This document shows, one piece after another, positions 7,866-14,760 of a stretch of DNA of 14,760 nucleotides. Within the stretch, counting starts at the first letter, position 1. Every line of letters begins with the position of its first letter. The position numbers and the translations under genes are program-made. Where the stretch lies: the NCBI GenBank assembly GCA_003224515.1, contig QHZC01000048.1, forward strand, positions 1,054 through 15,813, read 5' to 3'. The stretch comes from Acidobacteriota bacterium. GTDB lineage: Bacteria > Acidobacteriota > Terriglobia > Acidiferrales > UBA7541. Below the pieces are notes generated by a model. The model did no database searches, was not told the DNA's origin, and saw nothing but the letters and a program-made list of their open reading frames with translations.

Positions 7866-8996
7866 GTGACCCCAGGAAAAAAACGATTCCGAGTCGGTAT
7901 TTTGTTTGGCGGACGCTCCGGCGAACATGAAGTCTCTCTTGCCTCAGCAGCATCCGTGATTCGTGGCCTGGACCCGGACAAGTATGAAGCCGTGCCTATC
8001 GGCATCACTAAAGAAGGCCACTGGCTCATCGGCGCGGGCGCGCAAAAAATGTTGCCGGAAGTCTTGAAGGGTGGCCAGCGCGTCATGATGACCGCGGACC
8101 CCACTGACGCCGCCCTCGTGAAATTGGACGGCAGCGGCGGAGGCCAGCGCATCGACGTCGTTTTCCCGGTGATGCACGGCACTTTCGGTGAAGACGGCAC
8201 CATTCAGGGGCTGCTCGATCTCGCCGGATTGCCCTTCGTCGGTGCAGGGGTCCTCGGCTCCGCCATCGGCATGGACAAAGACGTCGCCAAGCGCCTCCTG
8301 CAAGTCGCCAAAATTCCGGTCGTGCCCTGGATCACCATTCACCGCTACGATTGGGAAAGCAACCCGGACGAAATTCAAGGCGCCGTCGAACTAAAATTCC
8401 CTTATCCCGTATTCGTGAAGCCTGCCACGCTCGGCTCTTCCGTCGGCATGACCAAAGTCCACTCGCGCGCCGAACTAGCGCCCGCCCTGAATCTAGCCTC
8501 GGAGTTCGCGATGAAAATTCTCGTCGAAGAGTCCGTTACCGCCCGCGAAATCGAAGTCTCCGTCCTCGGCAATCACAATCCGCAAGCGTCCGTCCCCGGC
8601 GAAATCGTCCCACACCGCGAATTTTACGACTATGCCGCAAAGTATCTCGAGGAAGGAACCCAGCTCCTGATTCCTGCGAAGCTCAAGCCCGCGCAGGTGG
8701 AAAAAATCCGGACTTACGCGGTCGAAGCGTTTCGCGCTCTTGAACTCAGCGGCATGGCCCGCGTCGATTTCTTCCTGGAAAAAGAAGGCGGCAAGATTTA
8801 TCTCAACGAAGTGAACACGATCCCTGGCTTTACTTCCATCAGCATGTATCCCAAGCTCTGGGAAGCCAGCGGCATTCCTTTCCGCGAACTCATCGACAAG
8901 CTGATCGACCTCGCCCTCGAACAGCATCGCGAAAAAGCCCGCACCAAATACCAGATCGAGCTCCCCGCCGGCTCCGGCGGGGCCCTGGATGCCTAG
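7866..8996 (+). CDS. ddl: D-alanine--D-alanine ligase
   Basis: A 376-residue cytosolic ATP-grasp ligase that makes the D-Ala-D-Ala dipeptide for peptidoglycan. Glu20 in GGRSGEHEVS matches the first-site glutamate (E15 of E. coli DdlB). The ATP-grasp segment has PVFVKPATLGSSVGM. The omega loop FYDYAAKY ends in Lys259-Tyr260, the Lys-Tyr pair typical of D-Ala-D-Ala rather than D-Ala-D-Lac ligases. ARVDFFLE and YLNEVNTIPGFT carry the Mg-binding acidic residues and the Asn. The start is GTG at 7866, with GAGAGAG about 8 nt upstream. The tail after KLIDLALEQH is an acidobacterial-style extension (KYQIELPAGSGG). A decayed second copy of the last ~138 bp occurs after the ankyrin gene. No mur, fts or other wall gene is adjacent. 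Confidence 0.95.
   Translation: MTPGKKRFRVGILFGGRSGEHEVSLASAASVIRGLDPDKYEAVPIGITKEGHWLIGAGAQKMLPEVLKGGQRVMMTADPTDAALVKLDGSGGGQRIDVVFPVMHGTFGEDGTIQGLLDLAGLPFVGAGVLGSAIGMDKDVAKRLLQVAKIPVVPWITIHRYDWESNPDEIQGAVELKFPYPVFVKPATLGSSVGMTKVHSRAELAPALNLASEFAMKILVEESVTAREIEVSVLGNHNPQASVPGEIVPHREFYDYAAKYLEEGTQLLIPAKLKPAQVEKIRTYAVEAFRALELSGMARVDFFLEKEGGKIYLNEVNTIPGFTSISMYPKLWEASGIPFRELIDKLIDLALEQHREKARTKYQIELPAGSGGALDA
8963..8982 (+). terminator. GC-rich hairpin in the ddl 3' end
   Basis: CCCCGCCG and CGGCGGGG form a perfect 8-bp stem around a GCTC loop, 14 bp before the end of the ddl stop codon. No U-run follows, so this is not a canonical intrinsic terminator. It could slow polymerase or simply reflect GC-rich Ala/Gly codons. 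Confidence 0.25.
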
Positions 8997-9210
8997 GCGG
9001 GTAATGCCTGAATCTCCGCTTAGCGCCTATGATCCTCACAGCTCCGCTTCTCTCATTTGAGCCTTGGCCGTTTGAGTGTCACCAAGTCGGGCCAGTCGAA
9101 GAAGCCCTCACCATTATCCAATCATGTGAATTCTGTGCTATGCTCGGCCAATTTCCGTTCTTGGAAATCGGTCCCGACAACACCGAGCCCGGGCACCGCA
9201 AGGTACCCCG

Positions 9211-9218
9211 AAAGGTGG
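9211..9218 (+). promoter_or_regulatory. Ribosome-binding site fixing the ankyrin gene start
   Basis: AAAGGTGG ends 2 nt before ATG 9221, with its AGG core 5 nt from the start. The frame is open further up to ATG 9029, but the 64 extra residues look non-coding and would bury the signal sequence. This site therefore decides the start. Confidence 0.6.
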
Positions 9219-9220
9219 TT

Positions 9221-11443
9221 ATGAAAAAGCCGCTCCGGATGCTCTTTGCAATCCTGTGTTTTTCCCTGTCCACGTGCGGTCAGGATCTCGATCGAAAGCT
9301 GCTGGACGCGGCCAAGGCAAGGAATACTGCGGAAGTGCAGAAGTTACTCGGTGAGGGCGCGGACGCGAACGCCAAGGATGACGCCGGATGGACGGCGTTG
9401 ATCTGGGCAGCCTATTTCGGCCGCACCGATACCGTGCAGGCCTTGCTCGAGAAAGGTGCGGACGTGAATGCCAAGGGCAAGGACGGAATGACGGCGTTGA
9501 TGAACGCGGCCTCAGCGGATTATCGGGACATCGTGCATTCCTTGCTGGAGAAAAGTGCGGATGTAAATGCCAAGGACAATGATGGATGGACGCCGTTGTT
9601 CTGGGCAGCCTTTTCCGGCCGTACTGATATTGTGCGCGCCTTGCTCAACAAGGGTGCGAAGGTGAACGCAACGGATGACAGCGGAAAGACGGTGTTGATG
9701 AGCGCGGCGGTTAGGGGCCATACAGACACGGTGCGCGCCCTGCTGGAGAAGGGTGCGGACGTCAATGCGAAGAGTAAGGCCGGACGGACGGCTTTGATGA
9801 GCGCGGCCGATTTGGGTCACCTAGATACGGTGCGCGCCTTGCTGGAGCAAGGAGCGGATGTCGCTGCCAAGGATAGGAAAGGAGACACGGCCCTTCGGCT
9901 GGCGGAAAAGTACAAGTATTTGAGCATTGTTGCTCTGCTTCGGAGTGCTCCCCCCGCCCCGCCGAAAAAAAACCTAACAAACAGAACAGCCAGCGCGCCA
10001 ACTCCGTCTCCGGCTTCTCCGGTCGCTCCTGGCCCCACTTCAGCTCCGGAATCGCAACCGGCTTCGTCAACTTCCACGAGCAGTCAGGATCTCAATAAGA
10101 AGCTGCTGGACGCGGCCGAGGCCGGAGATACTGCTGAAGTGCAGAGCCTGCTCAGAGAGGGCGCGAACGCGAATGCCAAGGGTGGCTATGGAAACACGGC
10201 GTTGATGGGTGCAGCAGTTAGGGGCCATACCGAAACCGTGCGGGCCTTGCTGGAGAAAGGTGCGGACGTGAATGCCAAGGGCAACACCGGTAGGACGGCT
10301 TTGATGGAGGCGGCGCTGGAGGGTTATACGGATACCGTGCGCACCTTGCTGGACAAGGGTGCGGATGTCAATGCCCAGGACAACGTGGGATGGACGTCGT
10401 TGTTCTGGGCAGCCTTTTCGCGCCGTACAGATACCGTGCGTGCCTTGCTGGAGAAGGGCGCGAACGTGAACGCCAAGAATAAGTATGACGATACCGCGTT
10501 GATTCATGCGGCGTACGCGGGCGACACGGACACCGTGGGCGTGCTCCTGGAAAAGGGCGCGGATGTGAACGCCAAGGATGATATGGGAAAGACCGCGCTG
10601 ATTGAAGCTGCCCGTCAGGGCCGTACGGAAACGGTGCGCATCCTGCTGGAGGGAGGAGCGGATATGACTGTTCGGGATAGGGATGGAGAAACAGCCCTCT
10701 CGAAGGCGGAAAAACACAACTATTCCGATGTTGTTGCCTTGCTCAAGAATCCTCCAGCAATCCTGAAGGGTAAGAAGCCGAGAAACCCGTCAACGGGCAC
10801 TTCAGATGCGTCCCCAGCCGGCACAACGCCCCATTCGGCTCCTGGCGCGACCGGAGATGAGGGATTAGAAAAGGAGCCCTCGGTGCAGGTTTTCTATAGG
10901 ATAGGGCTCAATATGCGACTGATTGAGGTCCTGTGGTCGCATACGGGTGAGCTGGCCGCGCGCTGCGCCGCTAACCTTCAGCAGGACCTCAAAAAGGTGG
11001 CAGCTCCCGGCGATTTGATTGAACTCGCGAATCGAGCTGCCATCCAGTTGAACTTACGCCCAGAAGAACGTGCCGACCCTGTTCCAATTCTGATCCGTGA
11101 ACTGCGCGTGCGTTTAGATAAACTTTGCAAGGTCCAGACGGAGGAACAGTTTTTTTGCGCCGCGGGCGGATTCACGTATGATCTCACCCTGTTTGGCGAG
11201 GATGTGAAGGACCCCGGCCACGCCAAGATGAATGTCGAAGATGGCCGGCGCAAGACTCTGCTACTCGCCAGCGCCTTGGCCGCGCAGTGTTCGGCGACCG
11301 CGGGATGCAAAGAGCGTGCCCTGTTGTATTTTTCGGCCGCAGCCAACATCCTCAAGAAAGAGCAACTTCTCCCCGCAGACGGGTCTCTGCTCGTAACAGT
11401 CTCGGAGAACATCGGCAAAGCACTTAGTAGCAACGAACACTGA
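9221..11443 (+). CDS. Exported protein with two seven-repeat ankyrin blocks and an unrecognised C-terminal domain
   Basis: The product has 740 residues. Residues 1-20 (MKKPLRMLFAILCFSLSTCG) are an export signal; LSTC at 16-19 resembles a lipobox, but Thr at -1 is unusual, so lipoprotein status is uncertain. Ankyrin block 1 spans 22-243, seven repeats of 33 residues (typical: GWTALIWAA..GRTDTV.ALLEKGADVNAK). A Pro/Ser/Thr-rich linker covers 244-289. Block 2 spans 290-511 with the same seven-repeat plan, followed by a second linker at 512-554. Residues 555-740 form a helical-looking domain I do not recognise, with cysteines in LCKVQTEEQFFC and CSATAGC that could form disulfides outside the cytoplasm. 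Ankyrin repeats bind proteins, so a scaffold role in the envelope is inferred; no catalytic motif is seen. The gene sits between ddl and a decayed copy of the ddl tail, suggesting it was acquired. The upstream gap 8997-9220 holds only a weak -10-like TATGCT at 9139-9144. Confidence 0.85.
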   Translation: MKKPLRMLFAILCFSLSTCGQDLDRKLLDAAKARNTAEVQKLLGEGADANAKDDAGWTALIWAAYFGRTDTVQALLEKGADVNAKGKDGMTALMNAASADYRDIVHSLLEKSADVNAKDNDGWTPLFWAAFSGRTDIVRALLNKGAKVNATDDSGKTVLMSAAVRGHTDTVRALLEKGADVNAKSKAGRTALMSAADLGHLDTVRALLEQGADVAAKDRKGDTALRLAEKYKYLSIVALLRSAPPAPPKKNLTNRTASAPTPSPASPVAPGPTSAPESQPASSTSTSSQDLNKKLLDAAEAGDTAEVQSLLREGANANAKGGYGNTALMGAAVRGHTETVRALLEKGADVNAKGNTGRTALMEAALEGYTDTVRTLLDKGADVNAQDNVGWTSLFWAAFSRRTDTVRALLEKGANVNAKNKYDDTALIHAAYAGDTDTVGVLLEKGADVNAKDDMGKTALIEAARQGRTETVRILLEGGADMTVRDRDGETALSKAEKHNYSDVVALLKNPPAILKGKKPRNPSTGTSDASPAGTTPHSAPGATGDEGLEKEPSVQVFYRIGLNMRLIEVLWSHTGELAARCAANLQQDLKKVAAPGDLIELANRAAIQLNLRPEERADPVPILIRELRVRLDKLCKVQTEEQFFCAAGGFTYDLTLFGEDVKDPGHAKMNVEDGRRKTLLLASALAAQCSATAGCKERALLYFSAAANILKKEQLLPADGSLLVTVSENIGKALSSNEH
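9284..10763 (+). repeat. Tandem intragenic duplication (804-bp unit) of an ankyrin block plus linker
   Basis: The unit starting at 9284 (CAGGATCTC region, DLDRKLLDAAK) recurs exactly 804 bp later at 10088 (CAGGATCTC, DLNKKLLDAAE). The repeats match register by register: repeat 4 is NDGWTPLFWAAFSGRTD versus NVGWTSLFWAAFSRRTD, and repeat 7 is RKGDTALRLAEK versus RDGETALSKAEK. Within each unit the DNA has a 99-bp period. The second unit's linker has diverged strongly. Confidence 0.8.
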
Positions 11444-11462
11444 CTCCAAGCGAACTGCTTGG

Positions 11463-11599
11463 TGGGAAGCCGACGGCATCCCCTTCCGCGAGTGGATCGA
11501 TTAACTAATCGAGCTAGTCCTCGTACCGCACGCTCCAAAAAGCCCGCATCAGATACCAAATCGAGCGCCGTCGGCTCCTCCGGCGCCCTCGAAGGCTAG
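11463..11599 (+). pseudogene. Decayed duplicate of the 3' end of ddl
   Basis: From TGGGAAGCC at 11463 to CTAG at 11599 the DNA aligns with ddl 8859-8996; by hand about 105 of 138 positions match. Exact blocks include AAAAAGCCCGC and ATCGAG. The translation WEADGIPFREWID mirrors WEASGIPFRELID of Ddl, then hits TAA where Ddl has Lys. A 1-nt insertion before AAAAAGCCCGC shifts the frame, and ARIRYQIE then mirrors ARTKYQIE. The match stops at the ddl stop codon on the right and only about 20 nt past the ankyrin stop on the left. It is not translated and is a relic, either a displaced original ddl tail or the remainder of a second ddl. Confidence 0.8.
11565..11586. terminator. Weak inverted repeat in the convergent gap
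   Basis: GCGCCG 11565-11570 and CGGCGC 11581-11586 can form a 6-bp stem with a 10-nt loop, between the convergent ankyrin and receptor genes. It could act in both directions, but no U-run follows on either strand. It occupies the same place in the ddl-tail relic as the 8963-8982 hairpin does in ddl. Confidence 0.2.
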
Positions 11600-11611
11600 C
11601 TCAGTCCAAAA

Positions 11612-14600
11612 TCAAAATTCGTAGCGCAACGCAAACTGCATCACCCGCGGCTGCGTCAGCAGACTGTTGTAGGCCCCGAAGCTGCCCGGCGACTGCGTCA
11701 GCGAAGTGAGCAACGATGCTCCCACGCCCTGGGCGTTGAAGCGCGTGAGGTTCGGCACGTTGAACACCTCCCAGCGAAACTGCAAGCTGTGGCTTTCCCA
11801 GGGCATTTTCCAGCTCTTCCCCAGGCTCATGTCCCAGCTCGCGAAGCCATCGCCCCGCAGGACATTGCGCGAGCCGACTCCGCCCGGAAGGGGCAGAGTA
11901 AAGTCCGCTTGTGCCGCCGCCGGATCAGCAAAAACGCTGACACTGCCATTTCGCTTGTAAACTCCCGTCTTCGGCCTGGCAGTCATCTCTGCAATAGCCG
12001 TGAGGAACCAGTTCGTGGGCCAGCGCTGGCCGCCATCCACACTGAACGGGAATCCGCTGGTCCAGCGGGCCAGTCCGGAAACTTGCCAGCCGCCGATGAA
12101 CGCATTCACAACTCCGCTCACGTTGCCGGCCAGGGCCCGTCCTTTGCCAATCGGAAGATCGGCAATCCAGTTGACGTTCATCTGCTGAGTGAGATCAAAG
12201 TCGGAGACCGCGCGGGCCAAGTTCGGGGAAAAGTCATTTGCCAGGCGGCTTCCAACAAGACCGATATTTTGGTAGCCATAAACTGAAAAGCCCACGCGCG
12301 ACGCCGCGGAAGTGATATCAATGGACTTGGAGAACGTATAGTTGAAGTCGAACTGAACTCCATGGCTGAATTGCTTCCTCAAGCTTACCTGGAGCGCGTG
12401 ATAATTCGAAGTGCCGATGGAACTCCATCCATACATGGAGATGGCCTGGTTGCTCAGGTACGTGCCGGAACTGTTCCCCAACAGACCCGGTGGACCGTTG
12501 AAGAAATAGGGCACAGGATTGCTGCCCGGGGGAACCGGCGTGTTGTCCCCCAGTCCGCCGTACAGGTCAATATCCGCCAGCCCCACAATCTCATCGCCGA
12601 TGACGGAAAGGGCCGGGTTGTAATAGAGGTCGAACACGCTCTGAAGCAGGCCATCCGTGGTATTTGTCGTGGTAGGAGTAAACCCCGTAAACAGGTCCAT
12701 GTACTGAGTCGCGCCCGGCCGAAGCGTTGGCAGCATGTCCACCCAATATTGCGCCGTCGGACCGACCGTCGCCGCGGTAACCTGATTTGAATTGAAACCA
12801 GCCCGCGCCAACTTCGACAAAGCGCTAGCCGCCGCGTAGTAGTCAATTCCGGTCTTCGGATCCACGATGTCCAGGGGCTGATTCAGATCGCGCTGCGTGA
12901 GCAGACGGTGTCCGAACCGGCCTACGTAGGAGAACTGCAGAGAGAATCGCTTAGGCAACTCGCGGCCCACCGAAAAGTCAACAGCATAGCCGTGGGGGGT
13001 CTTCAGCGTGTTGTCATTTGCCCACAAGTTGGCCTCGGCGGCAAGGTTGGGCACTTGAGGGAAACCCCGCGGAGGCGGCGGGATCAGGAATTGCACGCCA
13101 TTCTGGTTCACCGTGGGGATGGTGTTGATCCCGGTAACGCGCGGCAAGTCCTCGGCGCCCGTGACACCAAAGGTGCAGCAGGTATTCTGCAAGGTTGTGG
13201 TCAAACCGGCTGCACCGACCTGGTCGGAAGTATTCAAGAGGGCGAATCCCGCCCGGTCATAAACGCGGCTGAAGCCGGCGCGGAACACCGTCTTGTCGTT
13301 CTCGCCGAAAATACTCCGCAGCAGACCACCACGAGGACGAGGCGAATAGGCGATGGAGATTCGCGGTGAGAAATCCGTCTTTTCAAAGACGTAAAAGCCA
13401 GGGCCGCGGTTTACCGGACCCCCGAGGGTAAATGCAATCGGTGGCTCCGACGTATACCCTAAACCTTGTTTCATGTTCTTGACGTTCAGATCAAACTGCG
13501 TCCCCAGACCGAATGTTGGCGCGGTCTGTAAACCGTTAGTCTCCCAGGGAGGAGGAAAGAGCGACCAGCGTAGCCCGTAGGTGAGCGTAAAGTTTGGTTT
13601 CATTCGCCAGGTGTCCTGCCCGTAGAACTCATACCAGTCGAGCCCATAGTTTCGCTTTACCGGAGAGCCCTGGGGCAGCGCGTTGCCGTTGCGGTCGAGG
13701 TTATAGTTCGCCACGACATCGGAGATCATTCCATACAAGGCCAGCAGCGGGCGGTCGTACTGTGTTGCGCTCAGCGGCTCCGGCGCATTTATGAGCGGAT
13801 GCGCGGCAACGTTGGCGGGATCGAGCGTGCTCGTAGTTCCGGCAAAACCGATCGGAGACGTCCAGTTGGTAGTCCCAATGCCCAGATGAGAGGAGTGCAA
13901 AAAGCTTGTGCGAGGATCGCGGGCAAGGCCAATCGCGGCCCCGAACTGGAAGACATGATTCTTTTTGGTCCAGGAGAAATCATCCAGCAGGTTATGCGTA
14001 CCCACCTGGAAATTGCGGCTATACGTGATGCCTTGATCCAGCCCCAGAAAAGTGTTCCACGGTTGGTTGGTATTACCCACAATGCCGAAACTCTGCCGGG
14101 TGTATCCCCAATGGAAGGAATTGGCGAGAGTGGAGCTAAGGATAGCGGTGTAGCCGAAGGCGAACCCCTTGCTGTGGTCGGCGGTAGTTTGCTGGGGAGC
14201 GTCTCCTGGCAGGAAGGGAGCTCCGGGGTTGCGCAAATCTTGCAGGGCGCCGCGCCAGAAGATGAGGTGCCGGCCGTCGGCAGTCAGACGGTAGTCCGCG
14301 CGGGCGATGAAAACATCGTTATCAAGGCTGGTGGGAGCGCGGAAAACGAAACCGGCATAGTTCAAACCGTCACCGGCCGAGGGATCGTTGGTCACCGTAT
14401 TGCCCGTGCAGAAGGTCTTGTCCAGATAGCCAGTGTGATTGGTCAGGTCGAGCATGGTGGGATTAATCCCTACATGAAGGGGATCGAGGTTCATTAGGTC
14501 GGTGGGCGTAAAGGTGACAAGGTTGCCGCCGCCGTCCAAATATCGAAAGATTCCCTGGCAGAGAGAGGGAGTGGGAATAACGCGCTCCGCACGTTGTTCC

Positions 14601-14760
14601 TCCCGCTCTCGTGTTCCTTCATAGTTGGTGAAAAAAAACAGGCGGTCCTTGCGAAGCGGTCCACCCAGCGACGCGCCGAAGATGTTGCGGTTCAGCTTCA
14701 GAGGTTTATTGGGAGCGCCAATGTTCAGCTCCGACTGTTTCACGAGGTAGTCATTGGCAC
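11612..14760 (-). CDS. TonB-dependent outer-membrane receptor (Oar-like), N-terminus outside window
   Basis: The frame is open from the right edge (visible start ANDYLVKQ) to TGA at 11612-11614, giving 1048 residues. The segment FGASLGGPLRKDRLFFFTNYEGTR marks the plug-to-barrel boundary typical of large acidobacterial Oar-like receptors. The rest is barrel: alternating aromatic strands such as YGLDWYEFYGQDTWRMKPNFTLTYGLRW, DFSPRISIAYSPRPRGG and GGWQVSGLARWTSGFPFSV. It ends in RYEF, a terminal aromatic residue as required for barrel insertion. The signal peptide, carboxypeptidase-regulatory-like domain, TonB box and most of the plug must lie beyond 14760. Such receptors import large ligands, often oligosaccharides, using TonB energy; the ligand here is unknown. 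It is convergent with the ankyrin gene, 168 bp apart. The GTG at 14743 is not a credible start because the family continues upstream. Confidence 0.92.
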   Translation of the reverse strand, partial: ANDYLVKQSELNIGAPNKPLKLNRNIFGASLGGPLRKDRLFFFTNYEGTREREEQRAERVIPTPSLCQGIFRYLDGGGNLVTFTPTDLMNLDPLHVGINPTMLDLTNHTGYLDKTFCTGNTVTNDPSAGDGLNYAGFVFRAPTSLDNDVFIARADYRLTADGRHLIFWRGALQDLRNPGAPFLPGDAPQQTTADHSKGFAFGYTAILSSTLANSFHWGYTRQSFGIVGNTNQPWNTFLGLDQGITYSRNFQVGTHNLLDDFSWTKKNHVFQFGAAIGLARDPRTSFLHSSHLGIGTTNWTSPIGFAGTTSTLDPANVAAHPLINAPEPLSATQYDRPLLALYGMISDVVANYNLDRNGNALPQGSPVKRNYGLDWYEFYGQDTWRMKPNFTLTYGLRWSLFPPPWETNGLQTAPTFGLGTQFDLNVKNMKQGLGYTSEPPIAFTLGGPVNRGPGFYVFEKTDFSPRISIAYSPRPRGGLLRSIFGENDKTVFRAGFSRVYDRAGFALLNTSDQVGAAGLTTTLQNTCCTFGVTGAEDLPRVTGINTIPTVNQNGVQFLIPPPPRGFPQVPNLAAEANLWANDNTLKTPHGYAVDFSVGRELPKRFSLQFSYVGRFGHRLLTQRDLNQPLDIVDPKTGIDYYAAASALSKLARAGFNSNQVTAATVGPTAQYWVDMLPTLRPGATQYMDLFTGFTPTTTNTTDGLLQSVFDLYYNPALSVIGDEIVGLADIDLYGGLGDNTPVPPGSNPVPYFFNGPPGLLGNSSGTYLSNQAISMYGWSSIGTSNYHALQVSLRKQFSHGVQFDFNYTFSKSIDITSAASRVGFSVYGYQNIGLVGSRLANDFSPNLARAVSDFDLTQQMNVNWIADLPIGKGRALAGNVSGVVNAFIGGWQVSGLARWTSGFPFSVDGGQRWPTNWFLTAIAEMTARPKTGVYKRNGSVSVFADPAAAQADFTLPLPGGVGSRNVLRGDGFASWDMSLGKSWKMPWESHSLQFRWEVFNVPNLTRFNAQGVGASLLTSLTQSPGSFGAYNSLLTQPRVMQFALRYEF

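Noticed and set aside
9029..9220. Upstream start for the ankyrin gene
   Set aside because: The 64 extra residues show no similarity or signal sequence, whereas ATG 9221 has a good ribosome-binding site and begins a signal peptide.
9284..10763. CRISPR-like or satellite array (99-bp periodicity)
   Set aside because: The periodicity is explained by in-frame 33-residue ankyrin repeats.
13799..14497. Plus-strand open frame of 232 codons
   Set aside because: Antisense to the TonB-dependent receptor, whose frame and motifs are unambiguous.

Overview
The window reads like a chromosomal stretch from a GC-rich Acidobacteriota bacterium. This is inferred from three things: a futalosine-pathway menaquinone gene (mqnD), a very large outer-membrane TonB-dependent receptor with the Oar-like 'GASLGGP.RKDRLFFF..YEGTR' segment common in that phylum, and a secreted glycosidase with an inserted discoidin-like domain. 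No rRNA, tRNA, CRISPR array, transposase or integrase is visible.

Layout. The 3'-truncated gene of a secreted glycoside hydrolase runs leftward off the window (1-1317). A 408-bp divergent spacer follows, with a good minus-strand -10 box and, on the plus strand, a stack of inverted repeats that may form a structured leader. Six plus-strand housekeeping or metabolic genes come next: mqnD (menaquinone), ggt (periplasmic gamma-glutamyltransferase), a TIM-barrel sugar isomerase/epimerase-like gene, asnS (asparaginyl-tRNA synthetase, broken here), rocF (arginase) and ddl (D-alanine-D-alanine ligase). The isomerase and asnS are 24 bp apart, and asnS and rocF are also 24 bp apart, so these three may form one operon; ddl has its own 210-bp leader with a small heptamer repeat. 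After ddl lies a gene for an exported ankyrin-repeat protein (9221-11443). A large TonB-dependent receptor gene then runs convergently from the right edge (11612-14760, N-terminus outside).

Three irregularities stand out. (1) asnS has lost about 71 nt inside its catalytic domain, which removes the 'YLTQSGQLY'-type substrate loop and shifts the frame; this is either a real lesion in a normally essential gene or an assembly error. (2) The last ~138 bp of ddl occur again, decayed (about three quarters identical by hand alignment, with a stop and a frameshift), right after the ankyrin gene. The ankyrin gene is therefore bracketed by direct repeats of the ddl 3' end, the footprint expected of an insertion at, or a tandem duplication of, ddl. 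(3) The ankyrin protein is itself an internal duplication: two seven-repeat ankyrin blocks exactly 268 codons apart, joined by a Pro/Ser/Thr-rich linker and followed by an unrecognised four-cysteine C-terminal domain.

Functionally, most genes are unrelated housekeeping functions (respiratory quinone, glutathione/amino-acid salvage, arginine breakdown, translation, peptidoglycan precursor). The envelope genes at the two ends (glycosidase, receptor) fit a polymer-degrading soil lifestyle. No coherent new multi-gene system is evident; the ankyrin/ddl-tail locus is the most unusual structure.
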